A stretch of 64,000 bases of DNA from Bradyrhizobium sp. CSA112 (GTDB taxonomy: Bacteria; Pseudomonadota; Alphaproteobacteria; Rhizobiales; Xanthobacteraceae), in the NCBI RefSeq assembly GCF_029051645.1, contig NZ_JAACFS010000001.1, forward strand, positions 620,001-684,000, given 5' to 3'. The position numbers and the translations under genes were made by a program. Below are positions 53,672 to 62,884 of the stretch, piece by piece. The notes beneath the pieces were generated by a model. That model saw nothing but the letters and a program-made list of their open reading frames with translations, had not been told where the DNA came from and searched no databases. Positions within the stretch are counted from its first letter, which is position 1, and the number at the start of each line of letters is the position of its first letter.

Positions 53672-55597
53672 TCACTCCGCCCGCAACATGAAGCCGTCGA
53701 AATATGCCGCAAGCGCCGCATGGCCATCGAGCGGGAGCACGTGCGCGACGTATTGGTCCGGCCGTACCACGACCATGCAGCCGGCTTTCCCTTCGATGCC
53801 GCGCATCGCAAAGATGTCGTGACCGCCCCTCAGATCGGGGCAGAACATTTTTTCGTAGTCGCGAAGTCCGTAGCGTCCTTTCGGCGGGAGAAGAAGCGCG
53901 GGCATTGCCTCGATGGCGAGCTCCGTATGGGCCTGCTGGAACACTGCACGGACATCGATGACTGAATCGATATCGGCGCCCGCAGGCGTATGCCTTCTGA
54001 CGGGAGATTTGGGGCTCTCACTCAAGAAGTCGCAGAGGGAGCGAAGAGGGGAGTTGGCGGCTGCGGGATCGCCGGGGCCGGCGAAGATGAAGAGCCGGAA
54101 GCGTCCGTCTGCTTTCGTGACGTGGCCGAGGTGAACCGGCTTGGCGTCCGAGAGCCGCACGACCGGCGCGGAGTGAAAGCGCGTGCCGATCACGAATCCC
54201 TTCGCGAGATGCTGGTGATCAGGTTCGGCGGTCAGGACGGACTGATGGTAGTGGGTCGCTGTCCCCGCGGTGTAGCGGCCGTGCCGGACGAAATAGCTTT
54301 GGGTTGCCGCCGCGTCCGCGCCCTTGTTGTCGCCCTTGGCGGAGCCAAGGATCTCGGCCCATTCGCGGTCGAAGTCGATCAGTTCCTTCGCAACCGCCTG
54401 CCGTTCGGCCGAATAGCTGTGCAGAAGCTGCGGGGCGCTGCGCTTTCGCAGCACGGAGGCGAGTTTCCATCCGAGATTGAAGGCGTCCTGCATCGAGACG
54501 TTCATGCCCTGGCCCGCTTTCGGGCTGTGGGTGTGGCAGGCGTCGCCGGCGATGAAGACGCGCGGCAGGCGCGTTCCGGCCTCTTCCGCCGGCACGTCAT
54601 CGAACTTGTCGGTAAGCCGTTGGCCGATCTCGTAGACCGACCACCAGGCGATCTCTTTTACGTCGAGCGTATGCGGATTGAGAATCCGCCGTGCCTTCGC
54701 GATCAGATCGTCCGACGTGATGTTGCGGCTAGTGACCCGCTCGCCGGCGTCGAGATTGGCGAGCTCGACATAGAGCCGAACCAGATAGCCGCCTTCGCGC
54801 GGGATGACGATGATGCTGCCGTCGCGGGCTGACTGGATGAGCACCTTGAAGCGGATGTCGGGGAAGTCGGTGACGGCAAGCACGTCCATAACGCCCCAGG
54901 CATGGTTGGCGGAATCGCCGCGCAGCTCGCGCCCGATCGATTTGCGCACCGTGCTGCGCGCCCCGTCGCAGCCCACGACATAGCGTGCCCTGACGGTCTC
55001 GACCTCGCCCTCGTGCCCGGCATCGAGCCGTTCGAGGCGCACGGTCACCGCGTGATCTTCAAACCGCGCAGCAGGTGAGATCTGAAGGTCGAGCAGGCGC
55101 CGCGAGTAATACGGTTCGAGCTTCGCAGGCGATTTACGCATGACATCGAGATAGCAATCATGCACGCGCGCCTGGTTCAGGATGAGGTGCGGCATTTCCG
55201 ACAGCCCGTCCTCGACATCCTGAACCCGGCCGCTGCGCACTATGTTTTCAGGCTTGCGATCGTCCGGCTTCCAGAACGTCGTTTCGGTAATCCAGCAGGC
55301 TTCCTTCAGCACGCGCTCGCTGAAGCCAAAGGCGTGGAACATCTCCACGGTGCGGCAGGCGACGCCGTCGGCCTGGCCGCGCAAGAGCCGGCTCGGCTTT
55401 TGCTCGACGATGCAGGTCTTGATGTCGGGAAACGCCGCCAGCTGCGTCGCGAGCGTCAGACCCGCCGGTCCGCACCCTACGATCAGGACGTCGACTTCCG
55501 CCGGAACCGGTCCGGACATGCCGGAAGGTGCAACCCGCTCGACGGGATCGGCGATTTCGGGATCGCCCGGCTCGAAGCCGTTGAGATGAAACTGCAT
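53672..55597 (-). CDS. mobA: FAD-dependent aromatic-ring monooxygenase (3-hydroxybenzoate 4-monooxygenase-like)
   Basis: A 641-residue flavoprotein of the phenol hydroxylase class. The FAD-binding GxGxxG is at 41-46 in DVLIVGCGPAGLTLA, the second FAD motif is RVFIAGDACHTHSPKAGQG, and a C-terminal thioredoxin-like dimerisation domain follows (about 450-641). Length and order match MobA, which converts 3-hydroxybenzoate to protocatechuate; phenol hydroxylase is a close alternative. It is divergent from a MarR regulator, with a clear operator between them. Confidence 0.87.
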   Translation of the reverse strand: MQFHLNGFEPGDPEIADPVERVAPSGMSGPVPAEVDVLIVGCGPAGLTLATQLAAFPDIKTCIVEQKPSRLLRGQADGVACRTVEMFHAFGFSERVLKEACWITETTFWKPDDRKPENIVRSGRVQDVEDGLSEMPHLILNQARVHDCYLDVMRKSPAKLEPYYSRRLLDLQISPAARFEDHAVTVRLERLDAGHEGEVETVRARYVVGCDGARSTVRKSIGRELRGDSANHAWGVMDVLAVTDFPDIRFKVLIQSARDGSIIVIPREGGYLVRLYVELANLDAGERVTSRNITSDDLIAKARRILNPHTLDVKEIAWWSVYEIGQRLTDKFDDVPAEEAGTRLPRVFIAGDACHTHSPKAGQGMNVSMQDAFNLGWKLASVLRKRSAPQLLHSYSAERQAVAKELIDFDREWAEILGSAKGDNKGADAAATQSYFVRHGRYTAGTATHYHQSVLTAEPDHQHLAKGFVIGTRFHSAPVVRLSDAKPVHLGHVTKADGRFRLFIFAGPGDPAAANSPLRSLCDFLSESPKSPVRRHTPAGADIDSVIDVRAVFQQAHTELAIEAMPALLLPPKGRYGLRDYEKMFCPDLRGGHDIFAMRGIEGKAGCMVVVRPDQYVAHVLPLDGHAALAAYFDGFMLRAE

Positions 55598-55728
55598 GAG
55601 ACCTGCTCCTCCCGTTCTTGGCCCCCAACGCGATTTTGACCGATAGGTTGCCGTTCATCGACGGCGTCGGTCGACGGATGCCGGGCAAGCGGCGGACGCG
55701 GCGACCAGGCGCATCGATGACATTGCTC

Positions 55729-55751
55729 AGCATGCTGATTATCAGTATGCT
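55729..55751. promoter_or_regulatory. 23-bp palindromic operator between mobA and marR
   Basis: The half-sites AGCATgCTGAT and ATCAGtATGCT form an inverted repeat around a central T, broken only at the two lower-case positions. It lies 132 bp upstream of the monooxygenase start and 33 bp upstream of the MarR start, the usual place for MarR binding. A single dimer bound here could repress both genes, with an aromatic ligand releasing it. Confidence 0.75.
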
Positions 55752-55783
55752 TGTCAATTCCGGATCAGCCTCGGAGAATTTCG

Positions 55784-56251
55784 GTGAGAGACAACAATGA
55801 GATGCCCGGCCATCTGGCGCGCCGCTTCCAGCAGATTGCGGTGGCCGTGTTCCTCGCCGAGGTCGATGAAGCCGGCTTTGACCTCACGCCGGTTCAATAC
55901 GCGGCGCTCTCGGCCGTCAGGACCAACCCGGGGATCGATCAGGTAACGTTGGCCGGTCTGATCGCCTATGACCGCACCACCATCACCGGTGTGGTCGATC
56001 GTCTCGTGCACAAAGGCTTGCTGGTGCGCCACGCCAGCAGCCGGGACCGCCGCGCTCGCGAATTGCAGATTACAGAGGCGGGAAAGCGAACGCTGCGCGG
56101 AATCACGCCCGCCGTCGAGGCGGCCCAGCGCCTCATGCTGCGCGGTCTCACCGAAAAAGAGGGCGCGGAGTTGATGCGGCTGCTCCGCAAAGCGACCGCT
56201 GCTGGCAACGCATTGAGCCGCGCGCCGCTGCGGGATGCGGAGCTAAGGTGA
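55784..56251 (+). CDS. MarR family transcriptional regulator
   Basis: A 155-residue winged-helix regulator. The DNA-binding part includes DQVTLAGLIAYDRTTITGVVDRLVHKGLL, then the wing SRDRRARELQITEAG. The GTG at 55784 follows GGAG at 7 nt and is the better start; a TTG at 55751 and an ATG at 55802 are also in frame. It faces away from the aromatic monooxygenase gene, and very probably controls it through the palindrome at 55729-55751. Confidence 0.88.
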   Translation: MRDNNEMPGHLARRFQQIAVAVFLAEVDEAGFDLTPVQYAALSAVRTNPGIDQVTLAGLIAYDRTTITGVVDRLVHKGLLVRHASSRDRRARELQITEAGKRTLRGITPAVEAAQRLMLRGLTEKEGAELMRLLRKATAAGNALSRAPLRDAELR

Positions 56252-56469
56252 GGAAGGACAGACTGCGCCGACGAAGAGCTATGAGATCTTGCGTTCGTCG
56301 CCCGGGTTGACAATGACCACAGTCGCGCCAACTATAATGACCGGTTGATACACCAGCCGCCTGCGCCCTCTGGGATGGTGAACGTATCTGATATCTCGGC
56401 CCTCGCTATTGGCGAACGGGTCGGCAAGGCAGGCACCGATCTCCTCCGTTCGCCGATACGGGTGCTCTC

Positions 56470-57147
56470 ATGCGCGATTTCCGCGATGCGAAAGCCATGG
56501 CGCGTTCCCTGCGCGATGCCTTAACTGCCAAGTCTGTGCAAACCACGCACAGCGAGTCTTTGGAGCTGATCGCGAAAGCGTTCGGCTACGACAATTGGAA
56601 TATCCTGTCGACCAAGATCGATGCGGCCCAGCCACCGGCCAAGATCGATGCGGCCCAGCCACAGTCCGGCTGGCCGGGCAGGCTGCAGAATCCAGCATCA
56701 CAAGCCAAACTCCTCTATTGTTCGTTCTGCGGCAAGAACCAGGACGAGGTGAACAAGCTGGTAGCCGGCCCCGCCGTGTTCATCTGCGACGAATGTATTG
56801 AATTGTGCACCGACATCGTCGACGAGCAACTGCTTCGCCTGATCAAAGGCGACGAGGAGGGCGCTCGCGCCATGTCCACCGACAGGCTGCAGCACTATGT
56901 CACACACGCGGGCAACGGAGCGCAGCGCAATCGGCTCGCGCTGCAACGTATCGAGAGCGTGCTCGCACGTCGAGAGAACGGATCAGGAGAGATTGGCGAC
57001 GCGTCGCTGTCGCCCAGCTTCGCTCAGTTGAAGAGCAAGACGTCGGACGAATTGCGGGCCATGCAGAAATATTCGCAAGGCCAACTGAAGAGCTATGAGC
57101 AGGCGCTACGAACAGCGATGGCTATCGTCAATGAACGGACCCAATAA
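56470..57147 (+). CDS. ClpX-type C4 zinc-finger protein with an N-terminal helical domain
   Basis: A 225-residue protein. Residues 1-50 form a domain ([32 protein letters not shown]) seen in front of several alphaproteobacterial zinc-finger proteins. Residues 84-109 carry a ClpX-like zinc-binding domain with C84, C87, C106 and C109 ([14 protein letters not shown] and ICDECIELC). A helical tail follows with no AAA+ domain. Residues 49-66 are a 9-residue tandem repeat ([18 protein letters not shown]). It may bind Clp substrates or adaptors; the function is inferred only. Confidence 0.82.
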   Translation: MRDFRDAKAMARSLRDALTAKSVQTTHSESLELIAKAFGYDNWNILSTKIDAAQPPAKIDAAQPQSGWPGRLQNPASQAKLLYCSFCGKNQDEVNKLVAGPAVFICDECIELCTDIVDEQLLRLIKGDEEGARAMSTDRLQHYVTHAGNGAQRNRLALQRIESVLARRENGSGEIGDASLSPSFAQLKSKTSDELRAMQKYSQGQLKSYEQALRTAMAIVNERTQ

Positions 57148-57175
57148 ACGGCCGTGCGATGACAGCCCGTAGCTC

Positions 57176-57286
57176 GTAGGGCGGATTTGCCGCAGACGTA
57201 ATCCGCCACGTTCCATCAATGCTACGCCAACATTGCGAACACGCACCCGCGTCGAAGCGGCGGATTACGCTGTCGCTAATCCGCCC
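57176..57286. repeat. GTAGGGCGGATT inverted-repeat element
   Basis: The left arm GTAGGGCGGATTTGCCGC... ends CGTAATCCGCC. The right arm GCGGATTACGCTGTCGC ends TAATCCGCCC. They are imperfect reverse complements separated by about 50 bp. This is another palindromic element of the Bradyrhizobium type, beginning 29 nt after the zinc-finger gene. Confidence 0.7.
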
Positions 57287-57395
57287 TGGAGACGTTGTTC
57301 GCAGGGCGGTTATCATTCCCTGCTCCCTCTGTTGGGAAACAATGGTGGAAAAGCTCGGGCGCATCGCGCCGCGAGAACGCAAGCCCATATCGATC

Positions 57396-57519
57396 CGTCG
57401 TCCCTGCGAACGCAGGGACCCATAACCACAGGGAGCAGTATTTTTGCTCGCTCCTCGTTCCTTCGTGTTTCACCAACAATGGCCGCGGCGTATGGGTCCC
57501 TGCGTTCGCAGGGACGACG
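57396..57519. repeat. Element with 29-bp perfect inverted ends
   Basis: The 29-bp arms 57396-57424 and 57491-57519 are exact reverse complements. Each arm itself contains a small palindrome, GTCCCTGCG/CGCAGGGAC. The 66-bp centre has no frame or other pattern that I can name. With the preceding element it fills the gap 57148-57541. Confidence 0.8.
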
Positions 57520-57541
57520 TGGGTGCGGCGATCCTGCTCCG

Positions 57542-57901
57542 CTACCCCGGCGACGTCACCGAAATCCGGGCGCAGTCGCGGCGGCCCATCAGGACGCAAT
57601 CCTGGGTCTTGCGGAGATCGGCGATGCTTATCGCAAGCCAGATGCCGATCGCGGTCAACGCCACCGTGAAGGCCAGCGCGGCGACATTGGCGAGCATGCG
57701 CTGACGGAAATCGTCGCCCTCGTCGCGCGGCCGCTCGTAGCGGGACAGATCGTTCGCCGCCGGCGCCGTCTTGGACGTCTTGCTCGCCGTCTTGGACGGA
57801 TCGGATTCTTCCCGCCGGCCGGGCGGGTGGGCAGAGGTACGCGGCCGGAACTTGAGCACCACGTGCTCATCGTCCGAAACAATAGGCCGCTGGGTTTTCA
57901 C
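57542..57901 (-). CDS. Single-span membrane protein of unknown function
   Basis: A 119-residue protein with a hydrophilic N-terminal half (to about 65, rich in Lys, Ser and Pro), one membrane helix (NVAALAFTVALTAIGIWLAISIADL) and a short C-terminal tail with two Cys (QDCVLMGRRDCARI). The final part looks conserved, and proteins of this layout are frequent in Bradyrhizobium. It starts at GTG with a weak ribosome site. The C-terminal cysteines may form a periplasmic disulfide. No function can be given. Confidence 0.7.
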   Translation of the reverse strand: MKTQRPIVSDDEHVVLKFRPRTSAHPPGRREESDPSKTASKTSKTAPAANDLSRYERPRDEGDDFRQRMLANVAALAFTVALTAIGIWLAISIADLRKTQDCVLMGRRDCARISVTSPG

Positions 57902-58030
57902 TGCTGCCGGTCCGCAAGAAATCTTGCGCCTCTTTTAGCACGCCGGCAGCACTTCCAACATGAAATGTTGCCGGCCGCAGGACAGCCATCCCATCCCGCA
58001 ATGCCTGGAACCAGGAGCGAGCCAGCCGGC

Positions 58031-58615
58031 TCAGCCTTGCTTCGGCAGCCGTCCCATCATGTAGAATTCGTCGTTCGGGCGCATCGCCGTGACGTTGGCC
58101 AGCCGGTTCGAGAGCGCAAAGAAGGCCGCGATCGCCGTGATGTCCCAGATGTCGTCGTCGCTGAAGCCGTGGCTGGCAATTTCCGCAAAATCCGCTTCCG
58201 AAACCGTGTTGGCCTCCTGGCTCACCTTCATGGCGAAGTCGAGCATGGCGCGCTGGCGCGGCGTGATGTCGGCCTTGCGGTAGTTGACGGCGATCTGGTC
58301 GGCGATTTGCGGGTTCTTGGCCCGGATGCGAAGGATCGCCCCATGCGCGATCACGCAGTAGTGACACTGGTTGACGCTCGACGTCGCCACCACGATCATT
58401 TCGCGCTCGGCCTTGGTAAGCCCGCCGTCCTTCTCCATCAGTGCGTCATGATAGGCAAAGAACGCGCGAAACTCGTCCGGGCGGTAAGCCAGCGTCAGGA
58501 AGACGTTCGGGACGAAGCCGGATTTCTCCTGCACCGCGAGGATCCGGTTGCGGATGTCCTCCGGCAGCGTGTCGATGGCGGGCGGTTGAAATCGTTTGGT
58601 GGCGGGCTTGGTCAT
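58031..58615 (-). CDS. AhpD-like peroxidase-related protein
   Basis: A 194-residue member of the carboxymuconolactone decarboxylase/AhpD fold. The redox motif C84-x-x-C87 lies in NQCHYCVIAHG with the following His. The C-terminal half (LDFAMKVSQEANTVSEADFAEI, then DDDIWDITAIAAFFALSNR) is typical of the uncharacterised peroxidase-related subgroup. The ATG at 58615 is chosen; a longer frame to 58714 has no support. Likely a peroxide or alkyl-hydroperoxide defence protein. Confidence 0.88.
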   Translation of the reverse strand: MTKPATKRFQPPAIDTLPEDIRNRILAVQEKSGFVPNVFLTLAYRPDEFRAFFAYHDALMEKDGGLTKAEREMIVVATSSVNQCHYCVIAHGAILRIRAKNPQIADQIAVNYRKADITPRQRAMLDFAMKVSQEANTVSEADFAEIASHGFSDDDIWDITAIAAFFALSNRLANVTAMRPNDEFYMMGRLPKQG

Positions 58616-58726
58616 GAAAGGTTCCGGCTTAAGGCCGCGCGAGGCGGCATTGGCCGGAACCATATAGGGTTTTTGGCTGAAGTGGATACCGGCCCGCGCG
58701 AAGAATTCGCGCAAACGCTCGCGGCC

Positions 58727-60490
58727 TTAGCGCAGCGGCTTCTTCAGGAGCGAGAAGCGGTCGGGATCGAGCCCCATCGAGGGCTGCAGCATCGGCGCTT
58801 CCACCGGCGTCATGATGCGGGCCGCGGCGGGCCGGTCGCCAATACCGGGATCGTTCGGCACGTCGCGATGCGAGGTGGCGCCGCGCCAGCGGTCCAGCAC
58901 GGCGGAGACGAAATGCATGTCATGACCGGCGGAGACCGACGGCACGGACGCGATGGTGGCTTCGCTGCGCGGCAACTGATGGACCGGCACTTCCTTGAAG
59001 CGCAGGCGCGTCGGCAGCGCCACGCCTTCGCCGAAGGCCAGCACTTCGCGGGTGCCGAGCGAGGGTACGAATGACAAGAGGTTTGCGGCAGCATCCGACA
59101 CCGCCGAGCGCAACAGTGCCTGGTCGCGGTCGTTGGCAAGGCGCATCGCAAACAGCGTGTTGCACTGGGAGATGATGGTGGCGTCAAGTTCGGCCGGACG
59201 CTGGGTGACGAGGCCGAGAAAGACGCCGTATTTGCGGCCTTCCTTGGCAATGCGCGAGACCGCTTTGCGGGTCGGACCGAAACCGATGTTGCGGTCGGCC
59301 GAGGCGTAACGGTGCGCTTCCTCGCAGACGAACAACAGCGGCGATACGCCGTCGCTCCACAGGCCGAAATCGAACGCCATGCGGCACAGCACCGACACCA
59401 CGGAATCGACGACTTCAGCGGGGAAGCCCGCCAGCTGCATGATGGTCATCGGCCGGCCGTTGGCCGGCAGGCGGAACAGATGGCTGATCACTTCCGCCAT
59501 GGTGTCGCCGCCGACATTGGCGTTGTCGAACATGAAGGTGTAGCGCGGATCGTTGCGTACGGTCTCGATGCGCGAAATCAGCTTGTGATAGATGATGCGC
59601 GAGGAGCGGTTCTCCAGCTTGCCCATCCGCTCGTCGATCAGCGAGATCAGATCGACCAGCCGGTAGGGCACCGGCGTATCGACAGTGTAGCTGCCCGACT
59701 TCGGGTCCATGCGCTTGAGCCCGAGACGATCGGAGTTCTGGTACTGGGTGTAGATTCCCTTCGCCATCGGGATGACTTCGGCGAGAACGTCGAGTTCTTC
59801 CGGCACGCCGGGACGGCCGCCGAACAGCACGTCCACAATCTCTTCGAAATTGAACAGCCAGAACGGCAGTTTCAGGTTGCGCGGGTTGAGCACCAGCGCA
59901 CGGTCGCCGAAGCAGCGGCCATATTCGTTGTGCACGTCGAGCAGGAATACCCGCAGGTTCGGCCGCGCTTTCAGGATCTCGTTGAGCAGCAGCGACACGC
60001 TGGTCGATTTTCCGACGCCGGTGGAGCCGAGGACCGCGAAGTGCTTGGAGAGCATTTCCTCGACGTCGACATAGGCGATCACCGACCGGTCCTGCTGCAG
60101 GGTGCCGACATTGATCTGGTCCGAGCCGCTCGGTGCATAGACGGTGCGAAGGTCCTCGGCGGTGACGACGTCGACGGCATCCCCGATGGTTGGATAGTTG
60201 GTGACGCCACGCTGGAATTTGGGGCGCTCGCCGCCGGAAATTTCGCCGAGCAGGTCGACCGAGGCGGTCGCGATATATTCATCGGAGTTCGGCATGTCCT
60301 CGCACGATACTTCAGTGATCATCGCGATGATGGTGGAACCGGCGCAACGGATGCTGATGAAGCGGCCGACGGTGGCGCGCACTTCGGCGACGGGCATCGG
60401 GCCCGCGGCCAGAAGTCCGACCCGAGCGAGGGAGCCGCGCACGGAAATCACACGTCCGAAGGATGTCACGGTGCTGAACCTGGATCTCAT
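58727..60490 (-). CDS. HerA-like DUF87 ATPase
   Basis: A 587-residue P-loop ATPase of the HerA/FtsK-like group. The N-terminal beta-barrel (HAS-barrel, about 1-130) is followed by Walker A GSTGVGKST (155-163), then VFLLDVHNEYGRCFG with the Walker-B-adjacent Asp, and VCEEAHRYA. HerA ATPases act as hexameric DNA translocases, but no NurA nuclease gene is adjacent. The ATG at 60490 is chosen, since the frame upstream to 60790 runs into the intergenic region. A small hairpin (GGGG/CCCC) precedes it. Confidence 0.85.
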   Translation of the reverse strand: MRSRFSTVTSFGRVISVRGSLARVGLLAAGPMPVAEVRATVGRFISIRCAGSTIIAMITEVSCEDMPNSDEYIATASVDLLGEISGGERPKFQRGVTNYPTIGDAVDVVTAEDLRTVYAPSGSDQINVGTLQQDRSVIAYVDVEEMLSKHFAVLGSTGVGKSTSVSLLLNEILKARPNLRVFLLDVHNEYGRCFGDRALVLNPRNLKLPFWLFNFEEIVDVLFGGRPGVPEELDVLAEVIPMAKGIYTQYQNSDRLGLKRMDPKSGSYTVDTPVPYRLVDLISLIDERMGKLENRSSRIIYHKLISRIETVRNDPRYTFMFDNANVGGDTMAEVISHLFRLPANGRPMTIMQLAGFPAEVVDSVVSVLCRMAFDFGLWSDGVSPLLFVCEEAHRYASADRNIGFGPTRKAVSRIAKEGRKYGVFLGLVTQRPAELDATIISQCNTLFAMRLANDRDQALLRSAVSDAAANLLSFVPSLGTREVLAFGEGVALPTRLRFKEVPVHQLPRSEATIASVPSVSAGHDMHFVSAVLDRWRGATSHRDVPNDPGIGDRPAAARIMTPVEAPMLQPSMGLDPDRFSLLKKPLR

Positions 60491-60922
60491 GAATTGGGGT
60501 CTGCCCCCATTATGGTCGGCCGCGACTAGCGAAACGGTTAAACGGGGAGGATTCGCATCAGCTAAATCTGTGGCATCTCGGCCAGGATTCGTTTTTGCGA
60601 TGGAGCTCCGCCGGCGCTGTGGGATGTCAGTTACGCTGAAAAATAAGGGCTTTCGTGCATTTCTGGCCGCGTGCGACGCCAGCTTCGAATTAATCGTTCG
60701 TTTACCACTTCGAACGAGAGGAGCCGGCCCTGGGCCGTGTCCCGGTAACCTCCGATTCCAGATCGCGGATTGGCGCCAGCGCGTGTGCAAGGTAACCGAT
60801 TGCTAACCGCAAGTTGTAACGCGCCTTCCATCAGTACTACGTAACACTGCCGCGGGGCGCATGATTAGCTGTCTGAGTTCCATTCATACGGGCGCCTGTC
60901 GCATCATTCCAGGGCATTTCGG
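60491..60922. other. Divergent intergenic region, HerA-like / GGDEF-EAL genes
   Basis: 432 bp holding the promoters of two divergent genes. I see a short GGGG/CCCC inverted repeat next to the HerA-like start and several CGTTCG words, but nothing that I can name as a site. Confidence 0.35.
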
Positions 60923-62830
60923 GTGAGCAACGAGGGTGGTCATCAAATATCGAGCGGTTCGGCCGGTTCTGCGCAAGGGGGCGGATCGGTCACACTGCTT
61001 GCGGTGTGCGGCGTGCTGCTCGCGGTGATGGTTGCGGCCGACGCGGCGACGTCGGCATGGAGTCTTCGCGAACGCGTGCTGCTTGCGTTCGTCGCCGTTC
61101 TGGCCGTGATCGCCGGGTTGTTGCTGCGGCGTCACCGGTTGACCGATCAGCGGCTGGCAGCCGAGCGGCGCCAGCTTTCGATTGCCGTGAACAATATCCC
61201 GCAGGGTCTTGTTCTCTATGATGCATCCGCGCGGATCATCATTTGCAACCAACCCTATCTCGAGATGTTCGGACTATCGCCTGACGTGGCCAGGCCCGGC
61301 TGCACGATACAGCGGCTGATCGCCCATCGGAAGGAAACTGGATCATTCGACGGCGATGTCGATGAATTCTGCAACGCGATCATACAAAAGGTATCGCTCG
61401 GTAAGGCGACGCGTCAACTCACGCAGGCTCCGGGCGGCCGGGCGATCGAGATCATCAACCGGCCGCTGAAGGGCGGCGGCTGGGTGGCCACGATCGAAGA
61501 CATCACGGAGCGCACGCGCGCCGACGAGAAGATTGCGCATCTGGCGCATTTCGACGGATTGACCGACCTGCCGAACCGGATTCTGTTCCGCGCGCGGCTC
61601 GAACAGGCGCGCGAAGCGCTTCGGCCCGGCGAGCAACTGGCTGTGCTCTATATCGACATCGACGAGTTCAAAGCCGTCAACGATGCCCTGGGCCATTCGG
61701 CCGGCGATGAGCTGCTCAAGGGCGTCGCGGAGCGCCTGCGCGGTTGTCTCGGAGACGCCGACGTGGCGGCTCGCCTCGGTGGCGACGAGTTCGCCGTCAT
61801 TCAAATGGCTATCAAGGATCGGTCGGAAGCCACTCGGCTCGTTGATGAAATTCATTCGGCGATCAGGCAGCCCTTGGAATGCATGGGGCACCTGATCACC
61901 ACCGATGCCAGCATCGGCATAGCGCTTGCGCCCGGCGACGGGGTGGACCTCGACCAGTTGTTGAGGAATGCGGACCTCGCCCTCTACGGCGCCAAGGCCG
62001 ACGGACGGCGGACCTACCGCTTCTTCGAGGCCGGCATGGATCAGCGCGCCAAGGCGCGGCGAAGCCTGGAACTCGAGCTGCGCCAGGCGATCAGCGACGG
62101 CAGCCTCGAGACCTATTATCAGCCGGTGCTCAATATCGAGGACGGCAGGATCAGTTCGTGCGAAGCACTGTTGCGGTGGCGGCACCGCGAGCGCGGCATG
62201 ATCTCGCCGGCGGAATTCATCCCGATCGCGGAAGATTCCGGGCTCATCAATGAACTCGGCCAATGGGTACTCAACGCGACCTGCGCAGAGGCCGTCAACT
62301 GGCCGGCTCATGTTCGCGTCGCGGTCAACGTCTCGCCGGTACAGTTCAGGAGCCAATCGCTGGCGTTGAACGTGGCGGCGGCGCTGGCAGCCTCTGGCCT
62401 GCCTGCCAGCAGGCTCGAACTCGAGATCACGGAGGCCGTGCTCATTCGCGACGACGCGGCGCTGGACGCGCTGCATCAGTTGCGCAAGCTGGGTGTCCGG
62501 ATCGCGCTGGACGATTTCGGCACCGGCTATTCGTCGCTCAGCTACCTGCAGCGTTTCCCGTTCGACAAGATCAAGATCGATCGCTCCTTCATCAAGGATA
62601 TCGCAGGTCCGGGCGCATCCTCGTCCATCGTCCAGGCGGTGGTGAACATCGCGGCCGCCAGCGACATGATGACGACGGCGGAGGGCGTCGAAACCGAGCA
62701 GCAAAGGAACCTGCTGTACATCCTCGGCTGCACCGAGATGCAGGGCTATCTGTTCAGCCCCGCGATATCGGCCGCTGACGGGAGGCGGCTGTTGCTCTCG
62801 CACCGTGCCAGGGCCATGTCGGCGGCTTGA
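60923..62830 (+). CDS. Membrane GGDEF-EAL protein with PAS domain
   Basis: A 635-residue cyclic di-GMP enzyme. Two N-terminal membrane helices (about 24-42 and 52-68) are followed by PAS (about 85-195), GGDEF with intact GGDEF (286-290), and EAL with EALLRW (414-419) and later DDFGTGYSSLSYL. Both active sites look complete, so both synthesis and breakdown are possible. It starts at GTG. It may set motility or attachment, but no direct link to motAB is shown. Confidence 0.92.
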   Translation: MSNEGGHQISSGSAGSAQGGGSVTLLAVCGVLLAVMVAADAATSAWSLRERVLLAFVAVLAVIAGLLLRRHRLTDQRLAAERRQLSIAVNNIPQGLVLYDASARIIICNQPYLEMFGLSPDVARPGCTIQRLIAHRKETGSFDGDVDEFCNAIIQKVSLGKATRQLTQAPGGRAIEIINRPLKGGGWVATIEDITERTRADEKIAHLAHFDGLTDLPNRILFRARLEQAREALRPGEQLAVLYIDIDEFKAVNDALGHSAGDELLKGVAERLRGCLGDADVAARLGGDEFAVIQMAIKDRSEATRLVDEIHSAIRQPLECMGHLITTDASIGIALAPGDGVDLDQLLRNADLALYGAKADGRRTYRFFEAGMDQRAKARRSLELELRQAISDGSLETYYQPVLNIEDGRISSCEALLRWRHRERGMISPAEFIPIAEDSGLINELGQWVLNATCAEAVNWPAHVRVAVNVSPVQFRSQSLALNVAAALAASGLPASRLELEITEAVLIRDDAALDALHQLRKLGVRIALDDFGTGYSSLSYLQRFPFDKIKIDRSFIKDIAGPGASSSIVQAVVNIAAASDMMTTAEGVETEQQRNLLYILGCTEMQGYLFSPAISAADGRRLLLSHRARAMSAA

Positions 62831-62884
62831 AACGCCGGGCGCGGCTTGCTATCGACGGTGAGGCAAAAATAAGAACAGGGCAGG

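Noticed and set aside
57233..59074. 613-codon frame crossing two repeats and three minus-strand genes
   Set aside because: It runs through palindromic repeats and antisense to the AhpD-like and HerA-like genes; composition is that of a shadow.
59312..60529. 405-codon frame antisense to the HerA-like gene
   Set aside because: The Walker A and HAS-barrel are on the other strand; this frame has no domain.
61343..62803. 486-codon frame antisense to the GGDEF-EAL gene
   Set aside because: The plus strand has intact GGDEF and EAL motifs; the frame is a shadow.
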